The notes under the pieces were generated by a model that worked only from the letters and a program-made list of their open reading frames with translations, ran no database searches and was not told the DNA's origin. A stretch of DNA of 37,634 nucleotides, from positions 1-37,634 of the forward strand of contig JALGTR010000014.1 in the NCBI GenBank assembly GCA_029821265.1. Reading direction: 5' to 3'. Made by a program: the position numbers and the translations under genes. The DNA comes from Candidatus Zipacnadia bacterium. GTDB taxonomy: Bacteria; Armatimonadota; Zipacnadia; Zipacnadales; UBA5352. Positions 6,305 through 13,639 of this stretch are shown here, one piece after another (the stretch's first letter is position 1; the number at the start of each line of letters is the position of its first letter).

Positions 6305-6729
6305 CCGAACGGGATCAGACCGCAAGCGAAACACAGGATCGCCTCATCTGGCGCGTGCGTCGGGCGGGGGAGAACCCCGGCCTCTGCCTGTTGCTGATCG
6401 TCTTCGAAGCGGCACTCGGCTACGCGGTGAACATGTACTACACGGAGGCCCACGCCGCTTTTGCGGTGGTCTTCATCACCCTTGCGCTGCTCCCGTTCTA
6501 CGGCAGCTACCGCTACGAGCTCTGCCCGGAGAAGATCGAGGTTTTCGGGCCCCTCTACCACGCGGAGCACGACTGGAATGAGTTCGAGAGCTGGCGGACG
6601 TTCGAGGATGACCTGCGGCTGACGTGCAAGGACAAAGACTCCGTCCTCGTGCTCTTCGCTCCGCGCCGCCTCAATGATGTAGTGCAGTACGTCCAGCGGT
6701 ACCTGCCGCGTACGATCGAGGACTACTGA
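6301..6729 (+). CDS. Small membrane protein with a PH-like cytoplasmic domain
   Basis: This is a 142-residue protein coupled to the upstream gene by ATGA and to the downstream gene by TGATG. A charged N-terminus precedes two predicted transmembrane helices at about 26-44 and 50-67. A beta-rich domain follows (YELCPEKIEVFG, then WNEFESWRTFEDDLRL and SVLVLFAPRRL). Two helices plus a small beta domain is the arrangement of YcxB/bPH-type membrane proteins. The family match is from memory and is tentative. It probably belongs to the membrane complex encoded further downstream. Confidence 0.75.
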   Translation: MTERDQTASETQDRLIWRVRRAGENPGLCLLLIVFEAALGYAVNMYYTEAHAAFAVVFITLALLPFYGSYRYELCPEKIEVFGPLYHAEHDWNEFESWRTFEDDLRLTCKDKDSVLVLFAPRRLNDVVQYVQRYLPRTIEDY

Positions 6730-7034
6730 TGGACGAGGCCCAACGCGCTCGCGAGCGCGAGGTGCTTGAGCGGGTAGCGCGCGCCATCTGCAGGCGTGGG
6801 ATGTGTGTCCCGGCGATCTTCTTCTTCGAGTCGATCCTGCCCCTGAGCTTTCTCGCCGGGCAGGCTCTCGTATTCCTGCAGCCGATGATCAGCGTCCTCG
6901 TCAATGCCCCCGACTACGACGTCTTCGCCGAGGCGATCGAGGATCGCGACAATCTCCGGTGGTTCGTCGATCGCCTCGAGGAGCTCAACGACGATGCGCA
7001 GGACGACGAGGAACCGCCGGCGGACCGTGGATGA
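6729..7034 (+). CDS. Small membrane protein, unknown function
   Basis: This is a 101-residue protein starting inside the stop codon of its neighbour (TGATG). An amphipathic, charged N-terminal helix (residues 2-22) precedes one long or two short hydrophobic segments at about 25-58 (PAIFFFESILPLSFLAGQAL and following). A strongly acidic tail is rich in Asp/Glu (ELNDDAQDDEEPPAD). No family is recognised. The tight overlaps and the position immediately before the MutL-family ATPase suggest a partner or anchor for that protein. It is clearly coding: the stop and the codon bias match the neighbours. Confidence 0.7.
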   Translation: MDEAQRAREREVLERVARAICRRGMCVPAIFFFESILPLSFLAGQALVFLQPMISVLVNAPDYDVFAEAIEDRDNLRWFVDRLEELNDDAQDDEEPPADRG

Positions 7035-7074
7035 AGGAATGCCGCGGCCCGGGCGCGAACAGAACCGCGATTGC

Positions 7075-8922
7075 ATGGATACCCGGGGAGGCTTGCGTCC
7101 GCAGGTGTCGGAACAACACCAGCTTCGTTCGATTCTCGCAACAGACTGCGGCTCCACCACCACCAAGGCGATCCTGATCGAGCTGGTGGATGGGGAGTAC
7201 CGGCTGCGCGTACGCGGCGAGGCTCCCACCACCGTGGAGGCTCCCTACGAGGACGTCACCGTCGGCGTGCTCAACGCCGTTCGCGAGGTTGAGGAGCTTT
7301 CCGGCCGGCGTCTCGTCGAGGACGGGGAGATCATCCGCCCGCAGACCGGTGACGTGGGCGTGGACGCCTACGTCTCCACGAGCTCGGCCGGCGGTGGCCT
7401 GCAGGTGATGGTCGTTGGACTTGTGCGGTCGATGACCGCCGAGAGTGCGCAGCGCGCGGCGCTCGGTGCGGGCGCGATCGTCATGGACGTGCTGGCGCTC
7501 GATGACGGTCGGCGCAACTACGAGCGGATCGAGCGGATGCGCGAGCTGCGTCCGGACATGATCCTGATCTCCGGGGGGGTGGATGGTGGCGAGGTCCGCA
7601 AGGTCGTCGAGATGGCCGAGCTCGTCGCCGCCGCCAACCCACAGGCCCGGCTCGGCGCCGGATACGAGCTGCCGGTGATCTTCGCCGGCAACGAGGACGC
7701 GCGCGAGCCTGTGCGAGAGGCACTCGAGCGAGCCGCCCAGCTCACGGTCGTCGATAACCTGCGTCCGCGCATGGAGCGCGAGAACCTCGGCCCCGCGCGG
7801 GCTGAGATCCAGGAGCTTTTCCTCCAGCACGTGATGGCCCAGGCCCCCGGCTACCCGAAGCTTATGGGCTGGGCCGACGCGGACATCATGCCCACCCCGG
7901 CCGCCGTCGGCATGCTCATCGAAGCGGTCGCAGAGCGCGATGGCGTCAACGTCGTGGGAGTCGACATCGGCGGGGCCACAACCGACGTCTTCAGCGTCTT
8001 CGAGGGCACCTTCAACCGCACCGTCAGCGCGAATCTCGGCATGAGCTACTCGATCTCCAACGCCCTCGCCGAGGCCGGGCTCGGCAACATTCTGCGCTGG
8101 GTCTCGGAGCATCCGGATCCTCGACGGCTGGGCAATGATATCCGCAACAAGATGATTCGCCCCACCACCATCCCCCAGCAGCTCACCGGACTGAAGGTCG
8201 AGCATGGCGTTGCCCGCGAGGCCCTGCGGCTGGCCTTCGAGCAACACAAGCTGCTCGCGACCGAACTCAAGGGCGTCCAGCGGCAGCGCGACATCGCCGA
8301 CGCCTTCGGCGCGGCAGGCGCGGAGACGCTCGTGGACATGATGGCGCTGGACCTGATCATCGGCTCCGGTGGCGTGCTCTCTCACGCGCCGCGCCGCAGT
8401 CAGGCGCTGCTCATGCTGATCGACGCCTTCGAGCCCGAGGGCGTCACGCGGCTGGCAGTGGACAGCATCTTCATGATGCCGCAACTCGGCGTGCTGTCGA
8501 CGATATCCGAGGACGCGGCCACACAGGTATTCTACCGCGACTGCCTGATACCGCTCGGTACATGCATCGCGCCATCGGGCACCGGTCGGAACGGTCGGCC
8601 CTGCTGTCGGGTGACAGTCGAACGTCCCTCCGGCACCGAGGAGGTCGAGATGGCCGTCGGCGAGATGCGGCTTCTGCCGCTCGACGAGGGGCAGAAGGTG
8701 CGCGTGACCGTCGATCCGGTGCGCGGCTTCGATATGGGCGCCGGGAGCGGTCGTGCGATCAATGCCGAGGTCTCCGGCGGCGTTGTGGGGCTCGTTATCG
8801 ACTGCCGGGGCCGCCCGCTGCAGCTGCCTGAAGACGACGCGGAGCGCGCGGAGGCGATCAACCGCTGGAACGCCGCGCTGGACGTCTACCCCGCGGCCAC
8901 CGAGGCGGTGACCGCGTCATGA
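7075..8922 (+). CDS. GlmL/MutL-family ASKHA ATPase
   Basis: This protein has about 615 residues. The start is uncertain: ATG 7075 is used, ATG 7039 and GTG 7105 are alternatives, and only GTG 7105 has an SD-like GGGGAGG (13 nt away). Phosphate-1 motif ATDCGSTTTK (about residues 22-31) and phosphate-2 VDIGGATTD (about 295-303) mark the actin/Hsp70/sugar-kinase superfamily. ILISGGVDGGE and the overall order match GlmL/MutL, the protein encoded with B12-dependent glutamate mutase in clostridia and thought to act as an ATP-dependent reactivation chaperone. No mutase subunits (MutS/MutE) are nearby. Instead it is embedded among membrane-protein genes, so I infer that it energises or assembles something else. 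The stop overlaps the next start (ATGA). Confidence 0.85.
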   Translation: MDTRGGLRPQVSEQHQLRSILATDCGSTTTKAILIELVDGEYRLRVRGEAPTTVEAPYEDVTVGVLNAVREVEELSGRRLVEDGEIIRPQTGDVGVDAYVSTSSAGGGLQVMVVGLVRSMTAESAQRAALGAGAIVMDVLALDDGRRNYERIERMRELRPDMILISGGVDGGEVRKVVEMAELVAAANPQARLGAGYELPVIFAGNEDAREPVREALERAAQLTVVDNLRPRMERENLGPARAEIQELFLQHVMAQAPGYPKLMGWADADIMPTPAAVGMLIEAVAERDGVNVVGVDIGGATTDVFSVFEGTFNRTVSANLGMSYSISNALAEAGLGNILRWVSEHPDPRRLGNDIRNKMIRPTTIPQQLTGLKVEHGVAREALRLAFEQHKLLATELKGVQRQRDIADAFGAAGAETLVDMMALDLIIGSGGVLSHAPRRSQALLMLIDAFEPEGVTRLAVDSIFMMPQLGVLSTISEDAATQVFYRDCLIPLGTCIAPSGTGRNGRPCCRVTVERPSGTEEVEMAVGEMRLLPLDEGQKVRVTVDPVRGFDMGAGSGRAINAEVSGGVVGLVIDCRGRPLQLPEDDAERAEAINRWNAALDVYPAATEAVTAS

Positions 8923-10058
8923 CGATGGCCGCGCAGACCCACGGATACACCCCTGGACTGCGCATCACCGAGCGCGCCGTCATCCGCCGCCTGCGCCGCC
9001 TGCCGCTGCCCGGCCGCGTGCACGTCGAGGAGGGACAGGACGTCGCGGCCGATGATCTGGTGGCCTCAACCGAACTGCCGGGGAACGTCGTGAACGTGAA
9101 TATTGCGCACGAACTCTCGATAAGCCCCGAGGACGTCAAGGACTTTCTGCTTGTCGAGGAGGGCGACGAGGTCGAGGCCCGGCAGATCATCGCCGAGAGT
9201 CGCGCGTTCTGGGGCCTCTTTCACTCCATCGCCCGCGCCCCGATCCATGGCACCATCGAGACGATCAGCGAGATCACCGGACAGGTGTTGATCCGCGGAG
9301 AGCCCATCGAGGTGGAGGTTGACGCCTACATAGACGGGACCGTGCGCGAGGTGCACGGCAACGAGGCAGTCCTTATCGAGACCCGCGGCGCTCTCATCCA
9401 GGGCATCCTTGGCGTCGGCGGCGAGGCCCACGGTCGCATAAAGATCCTCTGCGATGAGCCTGGCGAGGTCTGCACCGCCGATCTCGTGGTTGATGATTGC
9501 GAGGGGTGCATTCTCGTTGGCGGAGGGCGGGTGACCCTCGAAGCGTTGCATGCCGCACGTGAGGCGGGCGCCGTCGCGGTTGTTTCCGGCGCGATCGATG
9601 ACATCGAACTCGACGAGTTCCTCGGAGAGCCTCTCGGCGTCGCGATCACCGGCCAGGAGAGGCTCGGACTGTCTCTTATCCTCACCGAGGGCTTCGGGGA
9701 CACGCCCATGCGGCGCCGAACCTTCGAGCTGCTGGCAGACCGCGAAGGCGAGCGCGCCTCCGTCAACGGCGCCACCCAGATCCGCGCCGGAGTTATCCGC
9801 CCCGAGGTGATCGTGCCCGAGCCTGGCGCAACATGGGACGCCGAGACCGAACAGCCCGCCCTCGGCCTTTCGGTGGGCAGCCAGGTGCGCCTGATCCGTC
9901 CCCCCTTCTTCGGCCTGCTCGCCGAGGTCGTGGAGCTGCCCGAACAGCTTGAGCAGATCCCCACCGAGGCCCTTGTTCGTGTCGCGCGCGTGCGCCTCGA
10001 AGACACCGGCGAGGTCGTCACCGTCCCACGCGCGAACATGGAGATCATCGAGGAATGA
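8919..10058 (+). CDS. Large soluble protein with RnfC-like repeats and a KOW-like C-terminus
   Basis: This is a 379-residue protein with no signal or membrane segment, coupled by ATGA on both sides. Residues 30-130 carry two barrel-sandwich-like repeats of the type found in RnfC and in biotinyl/lipoyl carriers (VHVEEGQDVAADDLVAST; LVEEGDEVEARQIIAES; PIHGTIETISEITGQVLIRG). A Gly-rich alpha/beta segment follows (GCILVGGGRVTLEALHAARE, then AGAVAVVSGAIDD) that looks like a small Rossmann-type or protease-associated fold. The last 60 residues (GSQVRLIRPPFFGLLAEVVE, ending VTVPRANMEIIE) fit a KOW/SH3-like barrel. No catalytic motif is seen. It is probably the cytoplasmic partner of the MutL-family ATPase. 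The domain calls are inference from pattern. Confidence 0.75.
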   Translation: MTMAAQTHGYTPGLRITERAVIRRLRRLPLPGRVHVEEGQDVAADDLVASTELPGNVVNVNIAHELSISPEDVKDFLLVEEGDEVEARQIIAESRAFWGLFHSIARAPIHGTIETISEITGQVLIRGEPIEVEVDAYIDGTVREVHGNEAVLIETRGALIQGILGVGGEAHGRIKILCDEPGEVCTADLVVDDCEGCILVGGGRVTLEALHAAREAGAVAVVSGAIDDIELDEFLGEPLGVAITGQERLGLSLILTEGFGDTPMRRRTFELLADREGERASVNGATQIRAGVIRPEVIVPEPGATWDAETEQPALGLSVGSQVRLIRPPFFGLLAEVVELPEQLEQIPTEALVRVARVRLEDTGEVVTVPRANMEIIEE

Positions 10059-11287
10059 ATCACCACCGCGTCGTGGCAAGTGCCCTCGCCCTGCTTTTGG
10101 CCGCCGGCCTGTGCGCGCAGCCGGTGGCGCCGTCGGACGTGCAGGCGAGCGACAACCCCGACGATGAGCGTGGCACCGTTCTTGACGTCAGCTGGACGCC
10201 GCCGCGCGAGCTGCCGGATGTTCCCGGCATGGTGCCGATCGGCCAGCAGGTTCTCTACCGCAAGGTCGGCGGCGAGATTCAGGCTGGCCCGCTCGTGCCG
10301 CTTGACGCCTCGTCGGCATCGCTGCCGGGGCTCAAACCCTGGCCGTGGCCAGCGTGGGAGGTCGCCGTGGCGATCGTTTGGGAGCCGGCCGAGCCGCTAC
10401 GGGCCGCTCTCGATGCCAGTCGCTGGACACTGCCCGCCCGCGGGGCGGTGCGCTCGCAGTTCACCGCGCCCGTGCGCCCGGTCGGCCGATGGTACGATCC
10501 GACCCTCACGAACATCCTGATCTCGGCACTGCTGATCTGCGCCATCGTCCTCGGCACGCTTTACGCGGTGCGCGGGCGCGCCGAGGAGATCTACATCCGC
10601 CCGATCGCCGGCCTCGAGGCCGTTAACGACGCCATCGGGCGCGCGACGGAGATGGGCCGGCCGATGCTCTACGTCTCCGGCCTCGGCGGCGTCAGCAACA
10701 TCGCGACGATCGCGGCCATGCTCATCCTCGGCCACCTCGCGCGTCGCGCGGCCGCGTATGAGACAGAGATCATCGTTCCGTGCAATGACCCGCTGGTCAT
10801 GGCGACCGAGCGCGAGATCGTGCGCCAGGCCTACACCGAGGCCGGCAAGCCGGACGCCTACCGGCCCGAGAACATCTTCTTCCTCACCGACAGTCAGTTC
10901 GGTTACGTCGCCGCGGTCGATGGCATCATGCTGCGCGAAAAGCCGGGGGCGAACCTGTACATGGGCTACTTCGCCGCCGAGGCGCTGATCCTCGCGGAGA
11001 CCGGTAACGAGACCGGCGCCATCCAGATCGCCGGCACCGACGCCGACACGCAGCTACCGTTCTTCATCACCGCCTGCGACTACACGCTCATGGGCGAGGA
11101 GCTTTACGCCGCCAGCGCCTACCTCTCACGCCACCCGCTGCTCGTCGCCCAGCTTCGCGGTCAGGACATGGCAAAGACGATCATCGTCGCCATCCTGATC
11201 CTCGGCGTCATCGCCGCGACAGCCGCCCTGTTCGGCGGCACCGTGGCCGAGTATGCGCAGCGTTTCGTGGGGTGGTTCGCAGCATGA
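10055..11287 (+). CDS. Conserved membrane protein, DUF6754-like
   Basis: This 410-residue membrane protein starts in an ATGA overlap. Residues 1-21 are a signal sequence. Residues 25-145 form an extracytoplasmic beta domain of fibronectin-III flavour (PSDVQASDNPDDERGTVLDV, WTPP). A transmembrane helix lies at about 151-171. A cytoplasmic alpha/beta domain follows (PMLYVSGLGGVSNIATIAAM, then VPCNDPLVMATEREIVRQAY and FFLTDSQFGYVAAVDGIML). A final helix spans about 373-395. The sequence recalls the uncharacterised family DUF6754, though I cannot confirm this without a profile search. GLGGVSNIAT is a Gly-rich loop that could bind a ligand. Together with the genes at 11376, 12050 and 12924 it probably forms a multi-subunit membrane complex. 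Confidence 0.8.
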   Translation: MNHHRVVASALALLLAAGLCAQPVAPSDVQASDNPDDERGTVLDVSWTPPRELPDVPGMVPIGQQVLYRKVGGEIQAGPLVPLDASSASLPGLKPWPWPAWEVAVAIVWEPAEPLRAALDASRWTLPARGAVRSQFTAPVRPVGRWYDPTLTNILISALLICAIVLGTLYAVRGRAEEIYIRPIAGLEAVNDAIGRATEMGRPMLYVSGLGGVSNIATIAAMLILGHLARRAAAYETEIIVPCNDPLVMATEREIVRQAYTEAGKPDAYRPENIFFLTDSQFGYVAAVDGIMLREKPGANLYMGYFAAEALILAETGNETGAIQIAGTDADTQLPFFITACDYTLMGEELYAASAYLSRHPLLVAQLRGQDMAKTIIVAILILGVIAATAALFGGTVAEYAQRFVGWFAA

Positions 11288-11379
11288 GATGCCCGGCCCG
11301 CGTCCGCCTTACATCGCCTCGCGCTGGTGAAGCGATCTTCAGGACGGCCTGCCGCCTCGGGGCGGTGGTCGGCTCGTGA
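11284..11379 (+). CDS. Possible 31-residue peptide bridging two coupled genes
   Basis: The 88-nt gap between the DUF6754-like gene and the next membrane gene is filled exactly by a 31-codon ORF. Its ATG overlaps the preceding stop (ATGA at 11284-11287), and its TGA overlaps the next GTG start (GTGA at 11376-11379). The peptide is basic with two Cys (MRCPARVRLTSPRAGEAIFR, then an Ala/Gly/Val-rich end). It may be a genuine micro-protein, or simply a leader whose translation couples the flanking genes, since the next gene lacks a good SD. It is not recognised as a family. Confidence 0.4.
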   Translation: MRCPARVRLTSPRAGEAIFRTACRLGAVVGS

Positions 11380-12053
11380 GGCTCCACGTGCCGCTCGTCA
11401 TCACCTTCCTCGCCGGCCTGTTCATGGCCGTGCAGTTCTTCGTCCCGCACGAGATCGGCGTCACCGTCTACCGTGGGATGCTTGACTGGGCGATGATCGT
11501 CGCATCGTTCGCACTGGTGCTGGGCATCTCCAGCCTTCTACGCACGCACTGGGAGAAGATACGCCGCCGCCGGCGGGACTGGCCCTACAGTATCGTCGCG
11601 ATCGTCTCGTTCTTTCTGATGTGCATCGTCGGCATCGGCTACGGCCATCAGCCGGGGACCGTATTCTACTGGATATTCGATTACATCCAGGTGCCGCTCG
11701 ATGCGACGATGTTCTCGCTGCTGGCGTTCTTCATCGCCTCGGCCGCGGTCCGCACCTTCCGCGCCCGCAGCGTCGAGGCCACGCTGCTTCTGGTCGCTGC
11801 GATCTTCGTGATGCTCGGGCGCGTCCCCAGCGCCCTCCTCGTGATGCTCGGCGACACGGGCGTCGGTCAGTGGCTGTATGACTTCATGCCCGACGCCTCC
11901 GAGTGGGTCATGAACGTGCCGACCGTCGCAGGTAAGCGCGGGATCATCTTCGGGGTGTCACTCGGCGTCATCGCCACCGCGCTGCGCATCATCCTTGGCA
12001 TCGAGCGCTCGCACCTCGGCGGAGGCGGCGGCGGAGGGGCGGTCGGACCATGA
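11376..12053 (+). CDS. Conserved polytopic membrane protein
   Basis: This 225-residue protein starts with GTG in a GTGA overlap with the small ORF before it; no strong SD is seen. Six predicted transmembrane helices lie at about 5-22, 36-53, 70-88, 98-124, 133-155 and 187-207. A basic cytoplasmic loop (HWEKIRRRRRDW) lies between helices 2 and 3, and a Gly-rich tail at the C-terminus. There is no transport or enzymatic signature. The next gene starts inside its stop (ATGA at 12050), so stoichiometric production is likely. It is a subunit of the predicted membrane system; function is unknown. Confidence 0.8.
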   Translation: MRLHVPLVITFLAGLFMAVQFFVPHEIGVTVYRGMLDWAMIVASFALVLGISSLLRTHWEKIRRRRRDWPYSIVAIVSFFLMCIVGIGYGHQPGTVFYWIFDYIQVPLDATMFSLLAFFIASAAVRTFRARSVEATLLLVAAIFVMLGRVPSALLVMLGDTGVGQWLYDFMPDASEWVMNVPTVAGKRGIIFGVSLGVIATALRIILGIERSHLGGGGGGGAVGP

Positions 12054-12892
12054 GGATCTGGGACTGGCTTCTCGAGCTTGACCGCCGCTGGGTGTTCCTG
12101 GGCATCGCGCTTACCGTCGCGATACCAATCATCACCGTCTACACGCTGCCTCTCGGCAAGCCCGCGCCGCCCACGGAGATGGTCTACGATTACATCGAGA
12201 ACCTTGAGCCGGGCTCGGTGGTTCTCGTCTCGTTCGATTACGGCCCGTCCAGCATGCCCGAGCTTCATCCCCAGGCGATGGCGGTCGTCCGCCACTGTCT
12301 GCTGAATGATCTGCGCGTGATCTCGATCGCCCTCAACCCCCAGGGGACGGCGCTGGGCCAGGAGGTCATGAACACGGTCGCCGAGGACCTTGGGGCGGAA
12401 GAGGGCGTTCAGTGGGTCCACCTCGGCTACCGTCCGGGCTTCGGCCAGGTGATCCTGCGCATGGGGGAGAGCATCCCGCAGCTTTACACCACCACGCCCG
12501 ACGGTCGGCTCACGGCGGAGCTGCCGGTGATGGAGGGCGTGCAGAATTACGATGATATCGCGCTCGTGGTGGACTTCGCCGCCAGCGCTGTGCCCGGCAC
12601 ATGGCTGGCCTTCGCGCATGAGCGCTACGGCCAGCAGCTCGCGATCGGTATCACGGCCGTGATGGCCACAGATTTCTACCCGTATCTGCAGTCCGACCAG
12701 CTCGTCGGCCTGATCAACGGACTGAAGGGCGCTGCGGAGTACGAGGACCTGCTGGGCCTTGAGGGTGAGAAGGCCCAGGGCAAACTCGGCATGGCCGCGC
12801 AGTCGTTCGCCCACCTGCTGATCATCGTGCTGGTCGTACTGGGCAACATCGCGTATTTCGCGTCCGGCCGCCATCGCCGCCGTCGGCGGTAG
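12050..12892 (+). CDS. Membrane-anchored protein of the same system
   Basis: This is a 280-residue protein. An N-terminal anchor helix (about 14-33, FLGIALTVAIPIITVYTL) and a C-terminal helix (about 254-272) followed by a poly-Arg end flank an alpha/beta domain. That domain includes PGSVVLVSFDYGPSSMPELH, VVRHCLLNDLRVISIALNPQ, LVVDFAASAVPGTWLAFAHE and IAITAVMA-like strands. The alternating strands and helices suggest a Rossmann-like or periplasmic-binding-like fold between the two anchors. I know no named family for it. It overlaps the preceding gene by 4 bp and is 31 bp from the next. Confidence 0.8.
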   Translation: MRIWDWLLELDRRWVFLGIALTVAIPIITVYTLPLGKPAPPTEMVYDYIENLEPGSVVLVSFDYGPSSMPELHPQAMAVVRHCLLNDLRVISIALNPQGTALGQEVMNTVAEDLGAEEGVQWVHLGYRPGFGQVILRMGESIPQLYTTTPDGRLTAELPVMEGVQNYDDIALVVDFAASAVPGTWLAFAHERYGQQLAIGITAVMATDFYPYLQSDQLVGLINGLKGAAEYEDLLGLEGEKAQGKLGMAAQSFAHLLIIVLVVLGNIAYFASGRHRRRRR

Positions 12893-12923
12893 AGGCACAC
12901 CAACACTCGAAACGAGCATCATC

Positions 12924-13625
12924 ATGCCTGACGCAGCACCGCAGATCTTCGGACTCTCGACCGAGGTCATCGGCGTCTGGATCGCCACATTCCTGACGCT
13001 GGCGATCTTCAGCTTCCTGTACCGCGACAACCCCGTGTACAAGCTTGCCGAGCACATCTTTGTCGGCGTCTCGGCAGGCTACGGCGTGGTCATCGTCTAC
13101 CACGAGGCAGTCATCCCGCTGCTGATCAACCCGCTCTTCCGACCCGAACTGGCCGACCTCGAGAGCCCCAACTACATCGTCATCATCCCGGGCCTTCTCG
13201 GCCTGATGATGTTTAGCCGCTTCTTTCCGCGCTACGACTGGCTCTCGCGCTGGCCGATCGCCTTCGTCATGGGCCTCTCGTCGGGCCTGGCGATCCCCGC
13301 GACGGTGCAGACGAACCTGCTGCCCCAGCTTTACGCCACGCTCAATCCCATCCTGCCGCTGGGTGACATCGATCCGTGGACGGCCACCAGCAACTTCCTG
13401 CTTGTCGTCGGGGTCATCTGCACACTGGCGTACTTCTACTTCTCGCGGGAGCATGCCGGGGCGCTGGGTGTCGCGTCGAGGATCGGCATCTTCTTCCTGA
13501 TGGTGGCATTCGGCGCCAGCTTCGGTAACACCGTCATGGCCCGCGTCTCACTGCTGATCGGTCGCTTTCAGTTCCTCTACTACGACTGGTGGCAGGGCCA
13601 GGTCATGCGGCTATTCGGCGGCTGA
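12924..13625 (+). CDS. Conserved polytopic membrane protein, last gene of the operon
   Basis: This is a 233-residue protein with about six hydrophobic segments (near 15-32, 44-66, 80-98, 110-128, 150-168 and 178-205). Family-like residues such as YRDNPVYKLAEHIFVGVSAG and RFFPRYDWLSRWPIAFVMG sit at membrane borders. It is not recognised as a characterised transporter. The 31-nt gap before it contains no hairpin, so it should be on the same transcript. The gene converges with the 985-residue minus-strand gene, with only 14 bp between the stops and no obvious terminator. Confidence 0.8.
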   Translation: MPDAAPQIFGLSTEVIGVWIATFLTLAIFSFLYRDNPVYKLAEHIFVGVSAGYGVVIVYHEAVIPLLINPLFRPELADLESPNYIVIIPGLLGLMMFSRFFPRYDWLSRWPIAFVMGLSSGLAIPATVQTNLLPQLYATLNPILPLGDIDPWTATSNFLLVVGVICTLAYFYFSREHAGALGVASRIGIFFLMVAFGASFGNTVMARVSLLIGRFQFLYYDWWQGQVMRLFGG

Positions 13626-13639
13626 CCGCTCGCCCGGTC

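Noticed and set aside
6985-8484. A 499-codon open frame on the minus strand opposite the MutL-family ATPase.
   Set aside because: Its translation is His/Arg/Asp-rich without any fold signature, while the plus strand carries clear ASKHA motifs. It is a by-product of high GC at third positions.
7075-8922. Assignment of the locus to glutamate fermentation through glutamate mutase.
   Set aside because: No MutS, MutE or methylaspartate pathway genes are present; only the accessory ATPase family is seen.
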